Shown: positions 6,615 through 16,213, counted from the stretch's first letter. The stretch is 64,000 nucleotides of DNA from an uncultured bacterium (GCA_937951485.1 CALEDJ010000038.1:62001-126000), one strand, 5' to 3'. The notes: generated by a model from the sequence alone, not told the origin. A program made the numbers and translations.

Positions 6615-9500
6615 CTATGGCGCCGCCGCGCCGTCTGTCGTGGTCAATTCCACGGACGGTTCCGGTCGGCTGACCGATTCGACAGGGTCGGCGTGCCGGG
6701 CAGACTCGCCGAAATTCGACACCACTGGCGGCACGCGGTCGTCGAATTCCACCCGCAGTTCGGCCTCCATCGCCGCTTCCGTAACCTCCATGACGACATC
6801 CTGCGGCGCACGGGGGTGTTTGCGGATGACCACCAACACCCGATCGGGATGCTTCTGCGCGTGGAATTCCGAGGCGATTTCATCCAGTGTCATCCGTTTG
6901 CCTTCAGAGTAGATGCTGCCGGTCTGGCCGATGGACAGGCTGATTTCCCTGCGTCCGCCGGGCAACGCCTCCTGCATGCCGGGGGGAAGTCTGTCGTGCA
7001 TTCGTCCCCAGAGACTCTTCTCGTTGCGCCGGGTGACGTCGGCAATTTTGTCCACCGCGTTGGCCAGGATGTCCACCTCCGGATGCGTAAACTCATCCAC
7101 GATGGTTGTGGTGATGAAAATCAAGAGGCTGCTGTGGCTTGCGCTTCGGCTGGGATTGCGGAACAGGCGCCCGAACAACGGGATATCGCCGAGCAGCGGC
7201 GTCTTGGTCATCGCATGGGACGCGCGATTGCGCCGCAGTCCGCCCAGCACCACGGTGTCGCCGCTGTGCACCCGCAGTTGGGTCTGCGCCTGGCGGACCG
7301 TCTTCTCCGGCACGGTGGAGGTCTGATCGTAGGCCTTAATCTCCTTGTCTTTGTAAGTGCTGTCCTCGGCGCTGATGTCCAGAAGGATGTTCATGTCATC
7401 GGTGATGCGCGGGAGTACGGCGAGAATGGTGCCCACGTCAATAAACTCGACCCTGTTCATGTTGCTGTAATAACTGTATCTGTAATAAGGGTCCGTTGTG
7501 CCGGTGCCCGTGCCGTAGGGCGGATAGGCGGAGGTGGCCGAAATATAGGGCACGCGCGTGGCGTTTTCAAAAGACGCCTCTTCACCGTCCTGCACCACCA
7601 CGCGGGGCGAAGACAGGATGGTCGCCTTGTTCTGGCGGTCCAGATAGTTCAACGTGACCGACAGGCTGTTGCCGCCAAAACCGCCGATGACCGGCTTGCC
7701 GGAAATGTTCTCCAGGATTGGGCGCACGATATTGCCCGCGGCGTCCAGTTCAAGTGCGCCGTAGAGCGGGACGCGGTAGGGCAATTGACCGACGCTCATG
7801 GATTCGCCGCTGCCGGGCGCGGTGGCGATGTCTTTGAAGCCGCTGCCGCTATGCACCACGATGGGCGTTTGGCCGCCGGCCCCGAAGTACGACCAGTTGA
7901 TGTTGAACTGGCGCTCGACTTCGCTGTCCACTTCCACGATATAGGCTTCAATCAGGACCTGGCGTCGCTTGATGTCCCAGGTCCGGATGAGTTCATCCAC
8001 CTTGTCCAGCCGGCTGGGCAAACCGGTCACCGTGATCTGGTGGACTGCATCGTGCACGATGATCTCGCCCATTTCGCTGGGGATTTGTGATTGAATCTGA
8101 TCGGCTATGAAATCAATATCCGCATATTTGATGACCCATGTTCGGGTCTCCAGTTCACGGTCCAGGGTCTGCACCATCGCTTCAATGCGGTCCAGGCGCC
8201 CCGGAAGGTCCGTCACCACCAGCGTGTTGTATCGCGGGTCCACCTGAATCAAGCCCCGCTCGGAAAGCAACACTTCGAGCGAGTCTATGACATCTTCGGC
8301 ATTGACATGCGCGATCTCGAATTTTCGCGACTCGACCGGCACGTCGAGGCGCGAGACCGCCGTGCGCATCTGGTCCAGCGCGGCCGGCGCGTCCCACACG
8401 AAGATCTGCGCGGTCCGTGGGTCAGAGAGCAGGCTGCCGTTCGGGGTCAGCAGCGAATTGAGCACGCTTTCAATGTCGCCGATGTCGGCATGTGCGATGG
8501 TGAATTCCGCCTTCTGCAGGGGCACATCCAACTGCTCGACGGTCTTGATCATCTGCTCCAGGTTGTCCTGGGTGTCCCAGACGTAAATGTGCGAGGTCCG
8601 GTGATCAGAGATAAGTCTCCCCACGCCGGAAAGCAGCGAAGAGAGAATAGATTCGATGTATGTCACATCTGCGTACTGGACCTTGAACTCATGCGGCTTG
8701 GTGTCACCGTAGGTCTTCTTCAGCCATTCGTCCTTGGACATGACATATAAGAAACGCGTTTCCGGATTCCATTCGTAGTAGATGTCATGAAATTTGAGGA
8801 TTTCAAGCGCCTCGGCCGGTTTTTTGTCATTGATCCAGAATTGGAGTTGCGTGCCGAGCGCTTCCTGTGTAACGAGAATATCCCAGTTGGTGGCCATATT
8901 GATGAGTTGCAGGAACTCACCCAACGGCATTGGCCCTTCCACCGTAATGCTTTCTCCTTCATCCGGCACATCACCGTATTCGAGATGACGCTGCATGAAG
9001 GGTTCATAGGTCCCGGCCCCCATGACGGACACCGTTCCCGGAGCGCCGCGCGTCATCCGCGCGGCGGCAGCGGCAGCGCCGGCAGGGCCGCGCGCGGCCG
9101 GCCCGGCTGCGGCGCGAATGGCCGCGGGCGACAGCGGTGGCATTGCACCCCGCTGCCCGGGAGGCGCGGGCGGCTGCTGCGCCGCGGGCGCAGGACTGGG
9201 GGGGGCGGCGGCAGGCGCAGCCGGAGGCTGGGCTGTCTCAGTAGCCTCCGCACGGGGCTGGGCTTGTTGCTCCGCGCCGGTATCCCGTTGCAGGCGGCTT
9301 CGCGTCCCCAAGGGACTTCCCAATTCCTGGTATCCGGACTCTCCCATTTGTCTTGTGGGTTCTGTGGCGCTGCGCAAGGCCCTGGGGCGTGGCTGCGGCG
9401 TGGTGGGCGTCTGGCTTTGCGCGAAAAGCGGCCATGCCATGCTGAACAGCAACAGGGCAGGGAGCAAACATCGTAATAATGGTCGTGTCCGTAGGCTCAT
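6615..9500 (-). CDS. gspD: Type II secretion system secretin
   Basis: A 961-residue outer-membrane channel subunit. A signal peptide (about 1-28) leads into a long Pro/Ala/Gln-rich linker to about residue 165. An N0-like domain (about 183-270) and four N1-type repeats follow (about 271-513), each ending in a phrase like the LDVP at the close of a helix. The secretin beta-barrel domain runs from about 515 to 850 (VLIEAYIVEV start; VHSGDTVVLGGL and TPLLGDIPLFGRLFR near the end). A short extra region follows. The start at 9500 gives a clean signal peptide. It is the last gene of the secretion cluster, set 297 bp from its neighbour, with its own possible promoter. A type IV pilus PilQ is the alternative, but the pseudopilin set favours type II secretion. 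Confidence 0.92.
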   Translation of the reverse strand: MSLRTRPLLRCLLPALLLFSMAWPLFAQSQTPTTPQPRPRALRSATEPTRQMGESGYQELGSPLGTRSRLQRDTGAEQQAQPRAEATETAQPPAAPAAAPPSPAPAAQQPPAPPGQRGAMPPLSPAAIRAAAGPAARGPAGAAAAAARMTRGAPGTVSVMGAGTYEPFMQRHLEYGDVPDEGESITVEGPMPLGEFLQLINMATNWDILVTQEALGTQLQFWINDKKPAEALEILKFHDIYYEWNPETRFLYVMSKDEWLKKTYGDTKPHEFKVQYADVTYIESILSSLLSGVGRLISDHRTSHIYVWDTQDNLEQMIKTVEQLDVPLQKAEFTIAHADIGDIESVLNSLLTPNGSLLSDPRTAQIFVWDAPAALDQMRTAVSRLDVPVESRKFEIAHVNAEDVIDSLEVLLSERGLIQVDPRYNTLVVTDLPGRLDRIEAMVQTLDRELETRTWVIKYADIDFIADQIQSQIPSEMGEIIVHDAVHQITVTGLPSRLDKVDELIRTWDIKRRQVLIEAYIVEVDSEVERQFNINWSYFGAGGQTPIVVHSGSGFKDIATAPGSGESMSVGQLPYRVPLYGALELDAAGNIVRPILENISGKPVIGGFGGNSLSVTLNYLDRQNKATILSSPRVVVQDGEEASFENATRVPYISATSAYPPYGTGTGTTDPYYRYSYYSNMNRVEFIDVGTILAVLPRITDDMNILLDISAEDSTYKDKEIKAYDQTSTVPEKTVRQAQTQLRVHSGDTVVLGGLRRNRASHAMTKTPLLGDIPLFGRLFRNPSRSASHSSLLIFITTTIVDEFTHPEVDILANAVDKIADVTRRNEKSLWGRMHDRLPPGMQEALPGGRREISLSIGQTGSIYSEGKRMTLDEIASEFHAQKHPDRVLVVIRKHPRAPQDVVMEVTEAAMEAELRVEFDDRVPPVVSNFGESARHADPVESVSRPEPSVELTTTDGAAAP

Positions 9501-9796
9501 GATATCTTTATCGCCGGCATTGGAAACATTTCCGGAAGCGGTGGGATGCATTCTCCACCTCCACGCGCACTGACCCTTTCGTTTCCCACCTCAATATATA
9601 ACGCAGATCACCCTCCGGATACAAGAATTTGTGCAGCCAGGCCGCTCGATTCTCAGATTGCCGGGGCATCCTGCACACATAAAACGTTATCCTCTCTTTC
9701 CAAGGTGACAGGATTCAGTCGAAACACAGAAAGCCACGCCACAGCACCGATGCGCATAACAGGATCGAAGCGATCCTTCAAGACCATCCATCGGAC
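9501..9796. other. Intergenic region upstream of gspD
   Basis: This 296-bp gap has no convincing gene. It holds a promoter-like site for gspD and a short palindrome GGATCGAAGCGATCC near 9763-9777, just downstream of the preceding gene. The palindrome could be a weak terminator or a pause site because no T-run follows it. Confidence 0.4.
9595..9624 (-). promoter_or_regulatory. Possible promoter of gspD
   Basis: On the minus strand TTGTAT (9619-9624) is followed after 17-18 bp by TTATAT/TATATA (9595-9601). It lies about 95 bp before the secretin start, so gspD could be expressed separately from the rest of the cluster. Confidence 0.4.
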
Positions 9797-10291
9797 TTAC
9801 TCCCTGGGAATGACATGAGTGATTTCCTGATTCCCTTCCCGCCAAAAGATCGAAAAAGTGACAGCATTGCGATCGAAGGATTTCAAGGTGCATCCGTTGA
9901 CTTTTTCACCCACCTCCAAAAACGCGCCACGGGGGTTTTCGGGGGTGATGATCTTCACTTTGTCGCCGACCTGATGCTTGGATGCCGAGACGCCTTCAAG
10001 CATCTTTCGGATGTCAGGCGGCTTGGGCGGGGGTGGCGGTTTTGGGGGCGGGGGCGGGGGCGGGGGGATAAGGCCGTCCCAGATGCCCATATTGCTGCGG
10101 ATGGTGCTTTCCCATTCGCCGAAGGGGAGGGGGGCCGTTTCGGGAAATTCCATGGCGGCAGGCACATTTTGGAGGTCCCGCGCCAGTTGGGCGCGTTCCG
10201 CCTCCATGGGGTCGCTGATGACATTCATCAGCATCATTGCCAGGATGCCCGCCAGGATTCCACAACCCAGTATCAGCATGATCCGTCGCAC
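9797..10291 (-). CDS. GspC/PilP-like type II secretion protein
   Basis: A 164-residue bitopic inner-membrane protein. A transmembrane helix at about residues 5-25 is followed by a periplasmic stretch, a polyproline linker (about 75-93, eight prolines then alternating KP) and a small C-terminal beta domain ending in GNQEITHVIPRE. That layout matches GspC or PilP, which connect the inner-membrane platform to the secretin. It lies between gspM and gspD, only 3 bp after gspM, which supports the role. Sequence similarity to textbook GspC is too weak to see by eye, so the call rests on architecture and context. Confidence 0.65.
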   Translation of the reverse strand: MRRIMLILGCGILAGILAMMLMNVISDPMEAERAQLARDLQNVPAAMEFPETAPLPFGEWESTIRSNMGIWDGLIPPPPPPPPKPPPPPKPPDIRKMLEGVSASKHQVGDKVKIITPENPRGAFLEVGEKVNGCTLKSFDRNAVTFSIFWREGNQEITHVIPRE

Positions 10292-10294
10292 GTC

Positions 10295-11371
10295 TCACTC
10301 CGCCTTTCGCAATACCATCCGGTGGATTGTTGCAGTGGCCTCCGGCCCTTGCAACAGCAGTGTCGGTGCGCGCATGCGCACTTCGCGCGCCGGCCAGGCA
10401 GGGGCGCTGAATTGAATGTGATATCGGCTGAGTCCGCCGCCGGCTTCCAGCAACACGGGATCGGCCAGCAACATGCCGCCGGTTTCATCGGCAACAGCCG
10501 CCTGCACCTCGCCCGTGACTTGCACGTCAAGGTACATATCATAGGAAGCGCCGGGCCGGATGGACGCGATGTGGTATGCCGCGCCCCGCTCCGAGTCGGA
10601 CCGTACAGCCAATCGCGGCGCGCCGTCGGGCGCTGCAACATCTCTCACGCGCCGCAAGATCGCGCCCTCAGCCTGCCAGCCGGCAAGCCCCAGGCGTTCC
10701 CAACCGGAAGCGCCGGCGGCATCCATTCCCGGAGCAGGCGTTTCCGTCGCGGCATCCGCAACGGTCCGCGTGATGTCAATCCGTGCGGCGGTTGCGCGCC
10801 CCATGGGATCCCGGCTGATTTCCAGGCTGTCTATCCGCAGCGCCTGCGGACTTTCCTGCAACCGCTGCAAAAAAGCCACGAGCGGCATCAATTCCGTTTG
10901 CGGCAACCGCAGGCTGATGCGGTATTCCCGGTAGCCTTCGCCGCCTTCAAGCAGCATGCCCTGTTGGAGTGCGGGGATGTCCACAAGACGGCCTTCCTCG
11001 CCGGTGGTTCTCACCGGAATGCCGTCGTCGCCCAGCGGGGGGGGAATTTTCTGCGCCAGGCGGTAGATTTCCGCCCGAAGCCTGTCATGAATCTCCGCTT
11101 CCGACCAGCGGCTGGAATGCTGCGCGGCCACCCGGTTGTATTGCGCCTCCACGCTCTGCCGCCGCGCCATCTGGTAGTGATAATTGACAATATCCTGCTG
11201 GAGCCGGTCAATGGTGCGGTCCATCAGGTCCAGACGGGCCATCGCGCCACGATATGCCATCAGCGTCATCATGGCGATGAGCAACACGAGCACGGCCGCG
11301 CTCAGCGCCCGCTCGCGCAGGTTCAGGCGGATCCATTGATCAGTCAATATCTGAATCAGCCGTGTCAGCAT
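10295..11371 (-). CDS. gspM: GspM/PilO-like inner-membrane secretion protein
   Basis: A 358-residue bitopic protein of the inner-membrane platform. A short cytoplasmic N-terminus leads to a transmembrane helix at about 21-40, then a coiled coil and a ferredoxin-like periplasmic part. It is longer than classic GspM (about 160 residues); the extra C-terminal 170 residues look beta-rich. The start at 11371 has AGAGG six bases upstream; an ATG six bases earlier is the alternative. It overlaps the 3' end of gspL by about 30 bp, the standard gspL-gspM arrangement. Confidence 0.75.
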   Translation of the reverse strand: MLTRLIQILTDQWIRLNLRERALSAAVLVLLIAMMTLMAYRGAMARLDLMDRTIDRLQQDIVNYHYQMARRQSVEAQYNRVAAQHSSRWSEAEIHDRLRAEIYRLAQKIPPPLGDDGIPVRTTGEEGRLVDIPALQQGMLLEGGEGYREYRISLRLPQTELMPLVAFLQRLQESPQALRIDSLEISRDPMGRATAARIDITRTVADAATETPAPGMDAAGASGWERLGLAGWQAEGAILRRVRDVAAPDGAPRLAVRSDSERGAAYHIASIRPGASYDMYLDVQVTGEVQAAVADETGGMLLADPVLLEAGGGLSRYHIQFSAPAWPAREVRMRAPTLLLQGPEATATIHRMVLRKAE

Positions 11372-12833
11372 GTTCATCCTCTGTGAAGGGAATGGCAATC
11401 TGATACATGAATACCCACGAACCGCGTTCCTGTCCCTGCTGCCAATATACGCTGCGCGCCTGGGCAAGCCGACGCAGACCGCTCTGCGTCGCCGCGTTGC
11501 GCAACGCCTCGGCGAAGCCCTGAACATCATCCACGGTAAGGGCATGCCCCCAGAGATTGATACCGTCTTCCCGCTCAAACGTCATGCGGGTCAGAGACAC
11601 GCGGGACTCGGGCGCTGCGTCAAAAATGGCCGCCATGAGTTCCAGCACGGTGCCGGTGCGGTCCACCTGCCGCCGCAGGATTTGCAGTTGCTCCTGTTTT
11701 GCCGCCACGCCTTTGGCCAGGGGGGCCACCGCCGCCGCCTGTTGCTCCAATTCCTGAATCAGGCGCTGGCGCTGCCACGATGCCTGATAATACAGGCCAC
11801 ACAGCGCCAGCACGATTGCCGCCACCAACCCGGCCCCCAAAAGAAGATTCATCCTGACCCCCTCCAGTTTCCGCGCGCGCGCCACGGAAACCGGCAGGAG
11901 GTTGATGCGGAACGCCGATCGGTCCTGCGCTTCCAGGGCGGCCCCGATCGCCACCAGCGGCGTGGCCGCGATCTGGTCCGCGCCTCTCGTCACAATCTTT
12001 GCCACCAGGTCCCCGGCGACGAGGCAATCGCGGCCTATCTCCGATCCGAGCGCCGCCGCCATCGGCGCAATTTCCGCCCAGTCCGAGCACAGATACACCT
12101 TCTCCACATCCGCGCCGTCTTCCGATTCGCGGCGATGCGCCGAGAGCGACCCCCGAATCTCGATCGCCAGTTCGCGCAGCGCCCCGCTTCCTTCCTCGCC
12201 CGACAACGCCCAGTCCTGCACCGTCGGGATGGCCCGGCCGTAGCGCGGCCTGCCGCGGGACACCATGAGCGCTTCGATGCCGCCCGACGCCAGATTCACG
12301 ATGGCGGCGGGCGCGGCGTCATCCGCCATGACGGCTGCGGCAGCGGAGGCCAGGCAGGCCGTACTGAGCATGATGCGTTCCGGTTCGATATCCGCGCGGC
12401 GCATGGTCGCAAGATGCCCTTCCACCACGTCCCGATGCGCCAGTGCCGCGAGCACGGTGGCCTCGCCGCTGGGCAGTTTTTCCAGGATACACTGATCAAT
12501 AATCAATTCATCAGCGGTGAAAGGCACATACTCCTCCGCGCTCAGGCGGACCATGCTGGCGGCTTCCTCTGGGCTGTGCGTCGGCAAGGTCAGGATGCGG
12601 GTGGTAATGTCATGGCGCGGCAAGACGGTGCAGACCATATCGTCGCGCAGGCCGGTCTCATCGGCAAACGCGCGAACGGCCTGCTCCAGTGATCCATCCT
12701 CCGGGCGCCACGCGCCCCGGAGGACATCGTGCCGCAGCACTTCAAGCCCTTTTGGGGTCTTGCGCACCTGCAGGCGCGTAATGCACTGCGGGTCCACTTG
12801 TAAGATGCTTATGTAGTTCGATTTACGAGCCAA
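11340..12833 (-). CDS. gspL: GspL-like (PilM-PilN fusion) secretion platform protein
   Basis: A 497-residue protein with an actin-like PilM/GspL cytoplasmic domain (about 1-310), a transmembrane helix at about 330-352 and a PilN-like periplasmic domain with a coiled coil. GspL recruits the ATPase GspE to the inner-membrane platform. The start is taken as TTG at 12833: it is the first codon giving the expected N-terminal strand (ARKSNYISILQVD), has AGGAAG six bases upstream and overlaps the gspK stop. No ATG is available before a deeply internal one. It overlaps gspM at its 3' end. Confidence 0.82.
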   Translation of the reverse strand: MARKSNYISILQVDPQCITRLQVRKTPKGLEVLRHDVLRGAWRPEDGSLEQAVRAFADETGLRDDMVCTVLPRHDITTRILTLPTHSPEEAASMVRLSAEEYVPFTADELIIDQCILEKLPSGEATVLAALAHRDVVEGHLATMRRADIEPERIMLSTACLASAAAAVMADDAAPAAIVNLASGGIEALMVSRGRPRYGRAIPTVQDWALSGEEGSGALRELAIEIRGSLSAHRRESEDGADVEKVYLCSDWAEIAPMAAALGSEIGRDCLVAGDLVAKIVTRGADQIAATPLVAIGAALEAQDRSAFRINLLPVSVARARKLEGVRMNLLLGAGLVAAIVLALCGLYYQASWQRQRLIQELEQQAAAVAPLAKGVAAKQEQLQILRRQVDRTGTVLELMAAIFDAAPESRVSLTRMTFEREDGINLWGHALTVDDVQGFAEALRNAATQSGLRRLAQARSVYWQQGQERGSWVFMYQIAIPFTEDEHADTADSDID

Positions 12834-13752
12834 GGGGTTCTTCCTGCCAAGCCAGAAGGCTTCCGCCGACATGCACCACGGCCGAGCATGACACGCGCAC
12901 GGCGCCGTTGCGCCGCGTTGCTTCGCCGGTGATCTTAAATAACTCAGAGTTGTACTTACAATACTGCATGATTGCCTGCATGGCATCCACACGAATGCCG
13001 ACCAGCCCGACCAGATCAACGAGCGGCTTGAATCCCTGATCGTCGCCGGTGCCCAATTCCCCGTCGTTCCCCGCGCGAAATGCAATAATCTTTTCCACGT
13101 CGTCCTCGCGCATGCCGGGAATGCTCCGCAGCACCTCGGCCGATGCGGTGTTTACATTGACCCTGCCGTCGCCCCATGTGGTCAACAGATGCCTCAGGCC
13201 GGTCTTGCCTTTGCTGCCGAACCAGTCCTCGTCGCGCACGCCGTCAATATGCCGGATTTCCTCAAGGGCGTGAAAGGCGGCGGGCGGATCGCCTTCCTGC
13301 TCGCCGGTGCGGGTGCGCGCATACATTTTCCGCGCGGCGGTGCGGCTGAGCGCATCAATGTTTTCCAGCAATTGCGGGGGCGCACGGTTGACGTTGATGC
13401 GCCGCTCCATATCTTCGATGCGATAAACCACATGATCCGTTTCAAAGGCTTCGCCCAGCCGGAAAATATCGCCGTCCTTCAGCATGTCCTGCGGTCTGGC
13501 CCACGATTGCCCCAGGTGCGTAATGCCCGGATCGCGCTCCGAGAGTTCGTCTATGATCGCCTTGTTCCGCACTTCGGCAATCCCCCGGTGCACAGCGCCC
13601 CGCGCCATGAGCATGGCCTGGCTGCGATCAAGCGCGTAGGCCGCCGCGCGGCGGTCGAGCAGCGCCCGCCGTCCCAAGCCAAGTGTCGCCACCGTAAGGA
13701 TGGCCAGAACCCACAACACGCACACCAATACAAAGCCGTGCCGGTTCCTCAT
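12823..13752 (-). CDS. gspK: Type II secretion minor pseudopilin GspK
   Basis: A 309-residue pseudopilin, much larger than the others, as usual for GspK. The prepilin site is RHG^FVLVCVLWVLAILT (cleavage after G6). Position +5 is cysteine instead of glutamate, and lack of Glu5 is characteristic of GspK, which caps the pseudopilus tip. Two helix-hairpin-helix-like segments are visible (INVNRAPPQLLENI and VNVNTASAEVLRSIPGM). The start overlaps the gspJ stop by four bases. Confidence 0.9.
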   Translation of the reverse strand: MRNRHGFVLVCVLWVLAILTVATLGLGRRALLDRRAAAYALDRSQAMLMARGAVHRGIAEVRNKAIIDELSERDPGITHLGQSWARPQDMLKDGDIFRLGEAFETDHVVYRIEDMERRINVNRAPPQLLENIDALSRTAARKMYARTRTGEQEGDPPAAFHALEEIRHIDGVRDEDWFGSKGKTGLRHLLTTWGDGRVNVNTASAEVLRSIPGMREDDVEKIIAFRAGNDGELGTGDDQGFKPLVDLVGLVGIRVDAMQAIMQYCKYNSELFKITGEATRRNGAVRVSCSAVVHVGGSLLAWQEEPLGS

Positions 13753-14489
13753 GACGTCACGTCCTTCAATTGGCTCATCAGTTCCCGTCGCGTGTGCGCC
13801 GCATGCTGCGCGGGTACGGGGATTGTCGCCTTGAGGGTCAACGGATCAGCCGAACTCCGCTTGCGATCCTGAAAGGCGAGGGTGACTTGAATGGCGTTGG
13901 GCATGCCAAGGCGCCATTTTTTTTCATGGCGATCCACGAAGATGGGGGCCTCCGGTTTCGGCGGTTTACGCATATCCCGATCTTCCTCCCGAGGCACCCA
14001 GACATACTGTACGCGGAAACGGCGCACACCGGTGGCGACCACAAAGGTCTCCTTGCTCTGTACGCGGAGCCGGCCCCCGGTCATCTCGTCCTCGTCGGGC
14101 GATTGGGGAAGGGCTTTGACGACAATGGCCTCCTCGCGGACCAGTTCGTTCTTGTTGCTGTTGCGATAATAACGCACGCGCAACAGGTGGCGCCCTTCGG
14201 TCTTGTCCACATTCATCGGTTCGGAGACGACAAAGGCGGTGAATTCATCGTTTCCCCCCTCGAAAAGAAAGCCCGCCGCGCCCAACAGCGAGTTCATCTC
14301 CCGCTGCAGGATGGTCAGGGCGATACGCGCGTCCTGATAGGCGTCATAATCCTCTTCCACCGCCCGCCAGGCGGTGATCACCGTATTGCACAGCGTGTAC
14401 ACCGAGGTCATGACGATGCTCAGCAGGATCGTCGCCACCAGCAGTTCGGCGAGCGTGAATCCGCGCTGTCTCGATTTCATCCGCATCAT
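13749..14489 (-). CDS. gspJ: Type II secretion minor pseudopilin GspJ
   Basis: A 246-residue prepilin-like protein. The cleavage site is QRG^FTLAELLVATILLSI, with the conserved glutamate at +5 (E15). Its size and place between gspI and gspK support GspJ. The ATG at 14489 overlaps the gspI stop (TGATG) and has GGAGG four bases upstream; a second ATG three bases on is equally possible. The mature domain is beta-rich with a KPPKPEAP spacer. Confidence 0.85.
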   Translation of the reverse strand: MMRMKSRQRGFTLAELLVATILLSIVMTSVYTLCNTVITAWRAVEEDYDAYQDARIALTILQREMNSLLGAAGFLFEGGNDEFTAFVVSEPMNVDKTEGRHLLRVRYYRNSNKNELVREEAIVVKALPQSPDEDEMTGGRLRVQSKETFVVATGVRRFRVQYVWVPREEDRDMRKPPKPEAPIFVDRHEKKWRLGMPNAIQVTLAFQDRKRSSADPLTLKATIPVPAQHAAHTRRELMSQLKDVTS

Positions 14490-14947
14490 CAGTCCTCCGG
14501 CGGGGTCCATAATTGGCCGGGACGCAGCAGCGTTTCACCAACCACCTCGAAATCCTGTCCGGCCCGCGTCCATGTGATCCGCACCTGGAGTTTGCCGATA
14601 TACTTCATGAACCGGCGCTCCAGTTCCTGATATCGCTCCGGGGGGAAACCGGGGGGAATCGGCGGGCGCGGGAGGGTCACCCGGGTGATCTCCCATTCGT
14701 GGCGGAACCGCGAGCAGGGCGCGGGAAATCTGCCTCCGCCCCGCCCTTCAATCACCTCCGGCAACAACTCCTTTTCCGCGACGACCTCCTCGAGCAGAAA
14801 CCGCGCAATGGTGTAATCCTGCGCCTGCCCGCGCGCGATGACGGTCTGCCGGATGGATCCGTGGATGGCGATCATGCTGACGCTGAGCAGGCCCATGGCC
14901 ACCACCGTCTCCACCATGACATAGCCGAATGTCGTCGCGATGCGCAT
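14489..14947 (-). CDS. gspI: Type II secretion minor pseudopilin GspI
   Basis: A 152-residue prepilin-like protein with the site TFG^YVMVETVVAMGLLSVS (cleavage after G8, glutamate at +5). The cleavage is followed by tyrosine rather than phenylalanine, a tolerated change. Size and gene order (H-I-J-K) identify it as GspI, which nucleates the tip complex with J and K. The start overlaps the gspH stop, with AGGTGG seven bases upstream. Confidence 0.85.
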   Translation of the reverse strand: MRIATTFGYVMVETVVAMGLLSVSMIAIHGSIRQTVIARGQAQDYTIARFLLEEVVAEKELLPEVIEGRGGGRFPAPCSRFRHEWEITRVTLPRPPIPPGFPPERYQELERRFMKYIGKLQVRITWTRAGQDFEVVGETLLRPGQLWTPPED

Positions 14948-15528
14948 CACCGCACCACCTGCGTCGTGCCGCTGCGCACATCAATCCTGCCCATGGCGCC
15001 CAGGGTGGCCACGCGAAATGCGCGGCTGCGGTTGCGTTCATCGCGAAACGAAACGGTGGCCCGGTCTGACGCGCCGTTGGGATAACAGGCGATGTAATAT
15101 GCCCGGCGCTCGCGGTCTTTACGCGCCCTCACCCGGTCCATGCGCAGATAGGGCGGAAAAAACACCTTGCGCGCGAACTCTCCGGAAGCCGGCTCGAAAA
15201 CTTTCTCATCCTTGTCCATGCCCGCCAGCCGCATCACCCAGTACGCGCCTTCTTGATCGTCAATGTAGATGCGGTATTCAAGCGATTCGGCGACCGCGCG
15301 CTCCTGCACATGCGTAATCAACGACACAAAACTGTTTCGCGCGTCGCGCAACTGGACGTGCGCCATGGAACTGCCGTACAGCGGAACCACCACGGCGGCG
15401 ATCACCGTTACCAGCGTAAGCACCACGATGAGTTCCATGAGCGAGAAGCCGTCGCATGCCCTGTGCTTCAATGGGATTTGTCCGGCATCATCCACGGCGT
15501 CCGGCTCCTTACTGCGACAAGACACCAT
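14947..15528 (-). CDS. gspH: Type II secretion minor pseudopilin GspH
   Basis: A 193-residue prepilin-like protein. The site is DG^FSLMELIVVLTLVTVIAA, cleaved after G27 with glutamate at +5, so the leader is long (27 residues). The ATG at 15528 overlaps the gspG stop. A beta-rich globular domain follows the helix. Position after gspG and before gspI supports GspH. Confidence 0.85.
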   Translation of the reverse strand: MVSCRSKEPDAVDDAGQIPLKHRACDGFSLMELIVVLTLVTVIAAVVVPLYGSSMAHVQLRDARNSFVSLITHVQERAVAESLEYRIYIDDQEGAYWVMRLAGMDKDEKVFEPASGEFARKVFFPPYLRMDRVRARKDRERRAYYIACYPNGASDRATVSFRDERNRSRAFRVATLGAMGRIDVRSGTTQVVR

Positions 15529-15908
15529 CAATCCGCGGTCGAAGTCGTGGTGACGTCGTCCTCATTCCCCGGAATGCCGTCCGGACCGGCGGAAAACAAT
15601 ACATAGTCCGCCTTCTTGGGGTCACTCGGCGGACGGTAAATGTACGGATTCCCCCACGGGTCGGGGCGGATTTCCCGCACATAGCGCCGCGAGCCGGTCA
15701 CCAGGTCCTCCAATGTCTGGGGGTATTTGTCGTTGTTGTCCAGCGCGTACAGGTCCACGGCGTTCAAATAACTCATGATGTCGCCCTTGGCGGCGCGAAT
15801 CTGCGCTTCGCGCACCCGTCCGCCGTAGGTGGTGACCACCATCCCCGCGAGGATGCCGATAATAACCGTCACCAGGATCAATTCAATGAGGGTGAAACCC
15901 TTGTTCAT
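15528..15908 (-). CDS. gspG: Type II secretion major pseudopilin GspG
   Basis: A 126-residue major pseudopilin. The site is MNKG^FTLIELILVTVIIG with glutamate at +5. The C-terminal half keeps the GspG signatures LEDLV, the block DPWGNPYIY and a calcium-site-like loop SAGPDGIPGNEDD. The start at 15908 is set by GGAGG five bases upstream; an earlier in-frame ATG overlaps that site and is less likely. It heads a tightly overlapping run G-H-I-J-K-L-M. Confidence 0.95.
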   Translation of the reverse strand: MNKGFTLIELILVTVIIGILAGMVVTTYGGRVREAQIRAAKGDIMSYLNAVDLYALDNNDKYPQTLEDLVTGSRRYVREIRPDPWGNPYIYRPPSDPKKADYVLFSAGPDGIPGNEDDVTTTSTAD

Positions 15909-16213
15909 GCACGCCTCCATGCGCGCCCGGCGCGCCCAGTTCTTTCCTCACGCCCAGAGGAATTTTGAGGATATCCTCTCTCATTATACGCTGATCTGCG
16001 GGAAAAATGAGACAGCCCCAGCCCCTGCCCCCGATGAAGAGCATTTAAGAACGGGCATCGCCCCCATGGCCTCCTGGATTCTTCGTGAAGCCATGGCCGC
16101 CCTGCATGCGCCCTGCCACACTCAACCGCCCGCCCACGGGAGAAACGTTTCCCAGAACCGGCCCCGGTGTGGGTGTGGGCGCACCGGGGGCCCGCGCCCA
16201 TCGAATGCCGCGA
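15909..16213. other. Gap between DUF1559 pseudopilin and gspG
   Basis: This 305-bp gap has no convincing gene. A GC-rich stem-loop at 16162-16189 (CCCCGGTG paired with CACCGGGG) lies 25 bp after the DUF1559 gene stop and may end or attenuate that transcript. No T-run follows, so factor-independent termination is unsure. An AT-richer patch at 15968-15985 could hold a promoter for gspG. Confidence 0.35.

Noticed and set aside
6594-8090. A 498-codon plus-strand frame opposite gspD
   Set aside because: It overlaps the strong terminator and the secretin beta domain on the other strand and shows only Arg/His/Gly-rich low-complexity text.
9815-11386. A 523-codon plus-strand frame across gspM and the GspC-like gene
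   Set aside because: It is antisense to two adjacent secretion genes and crosses their boundary; no domain is recognisable.
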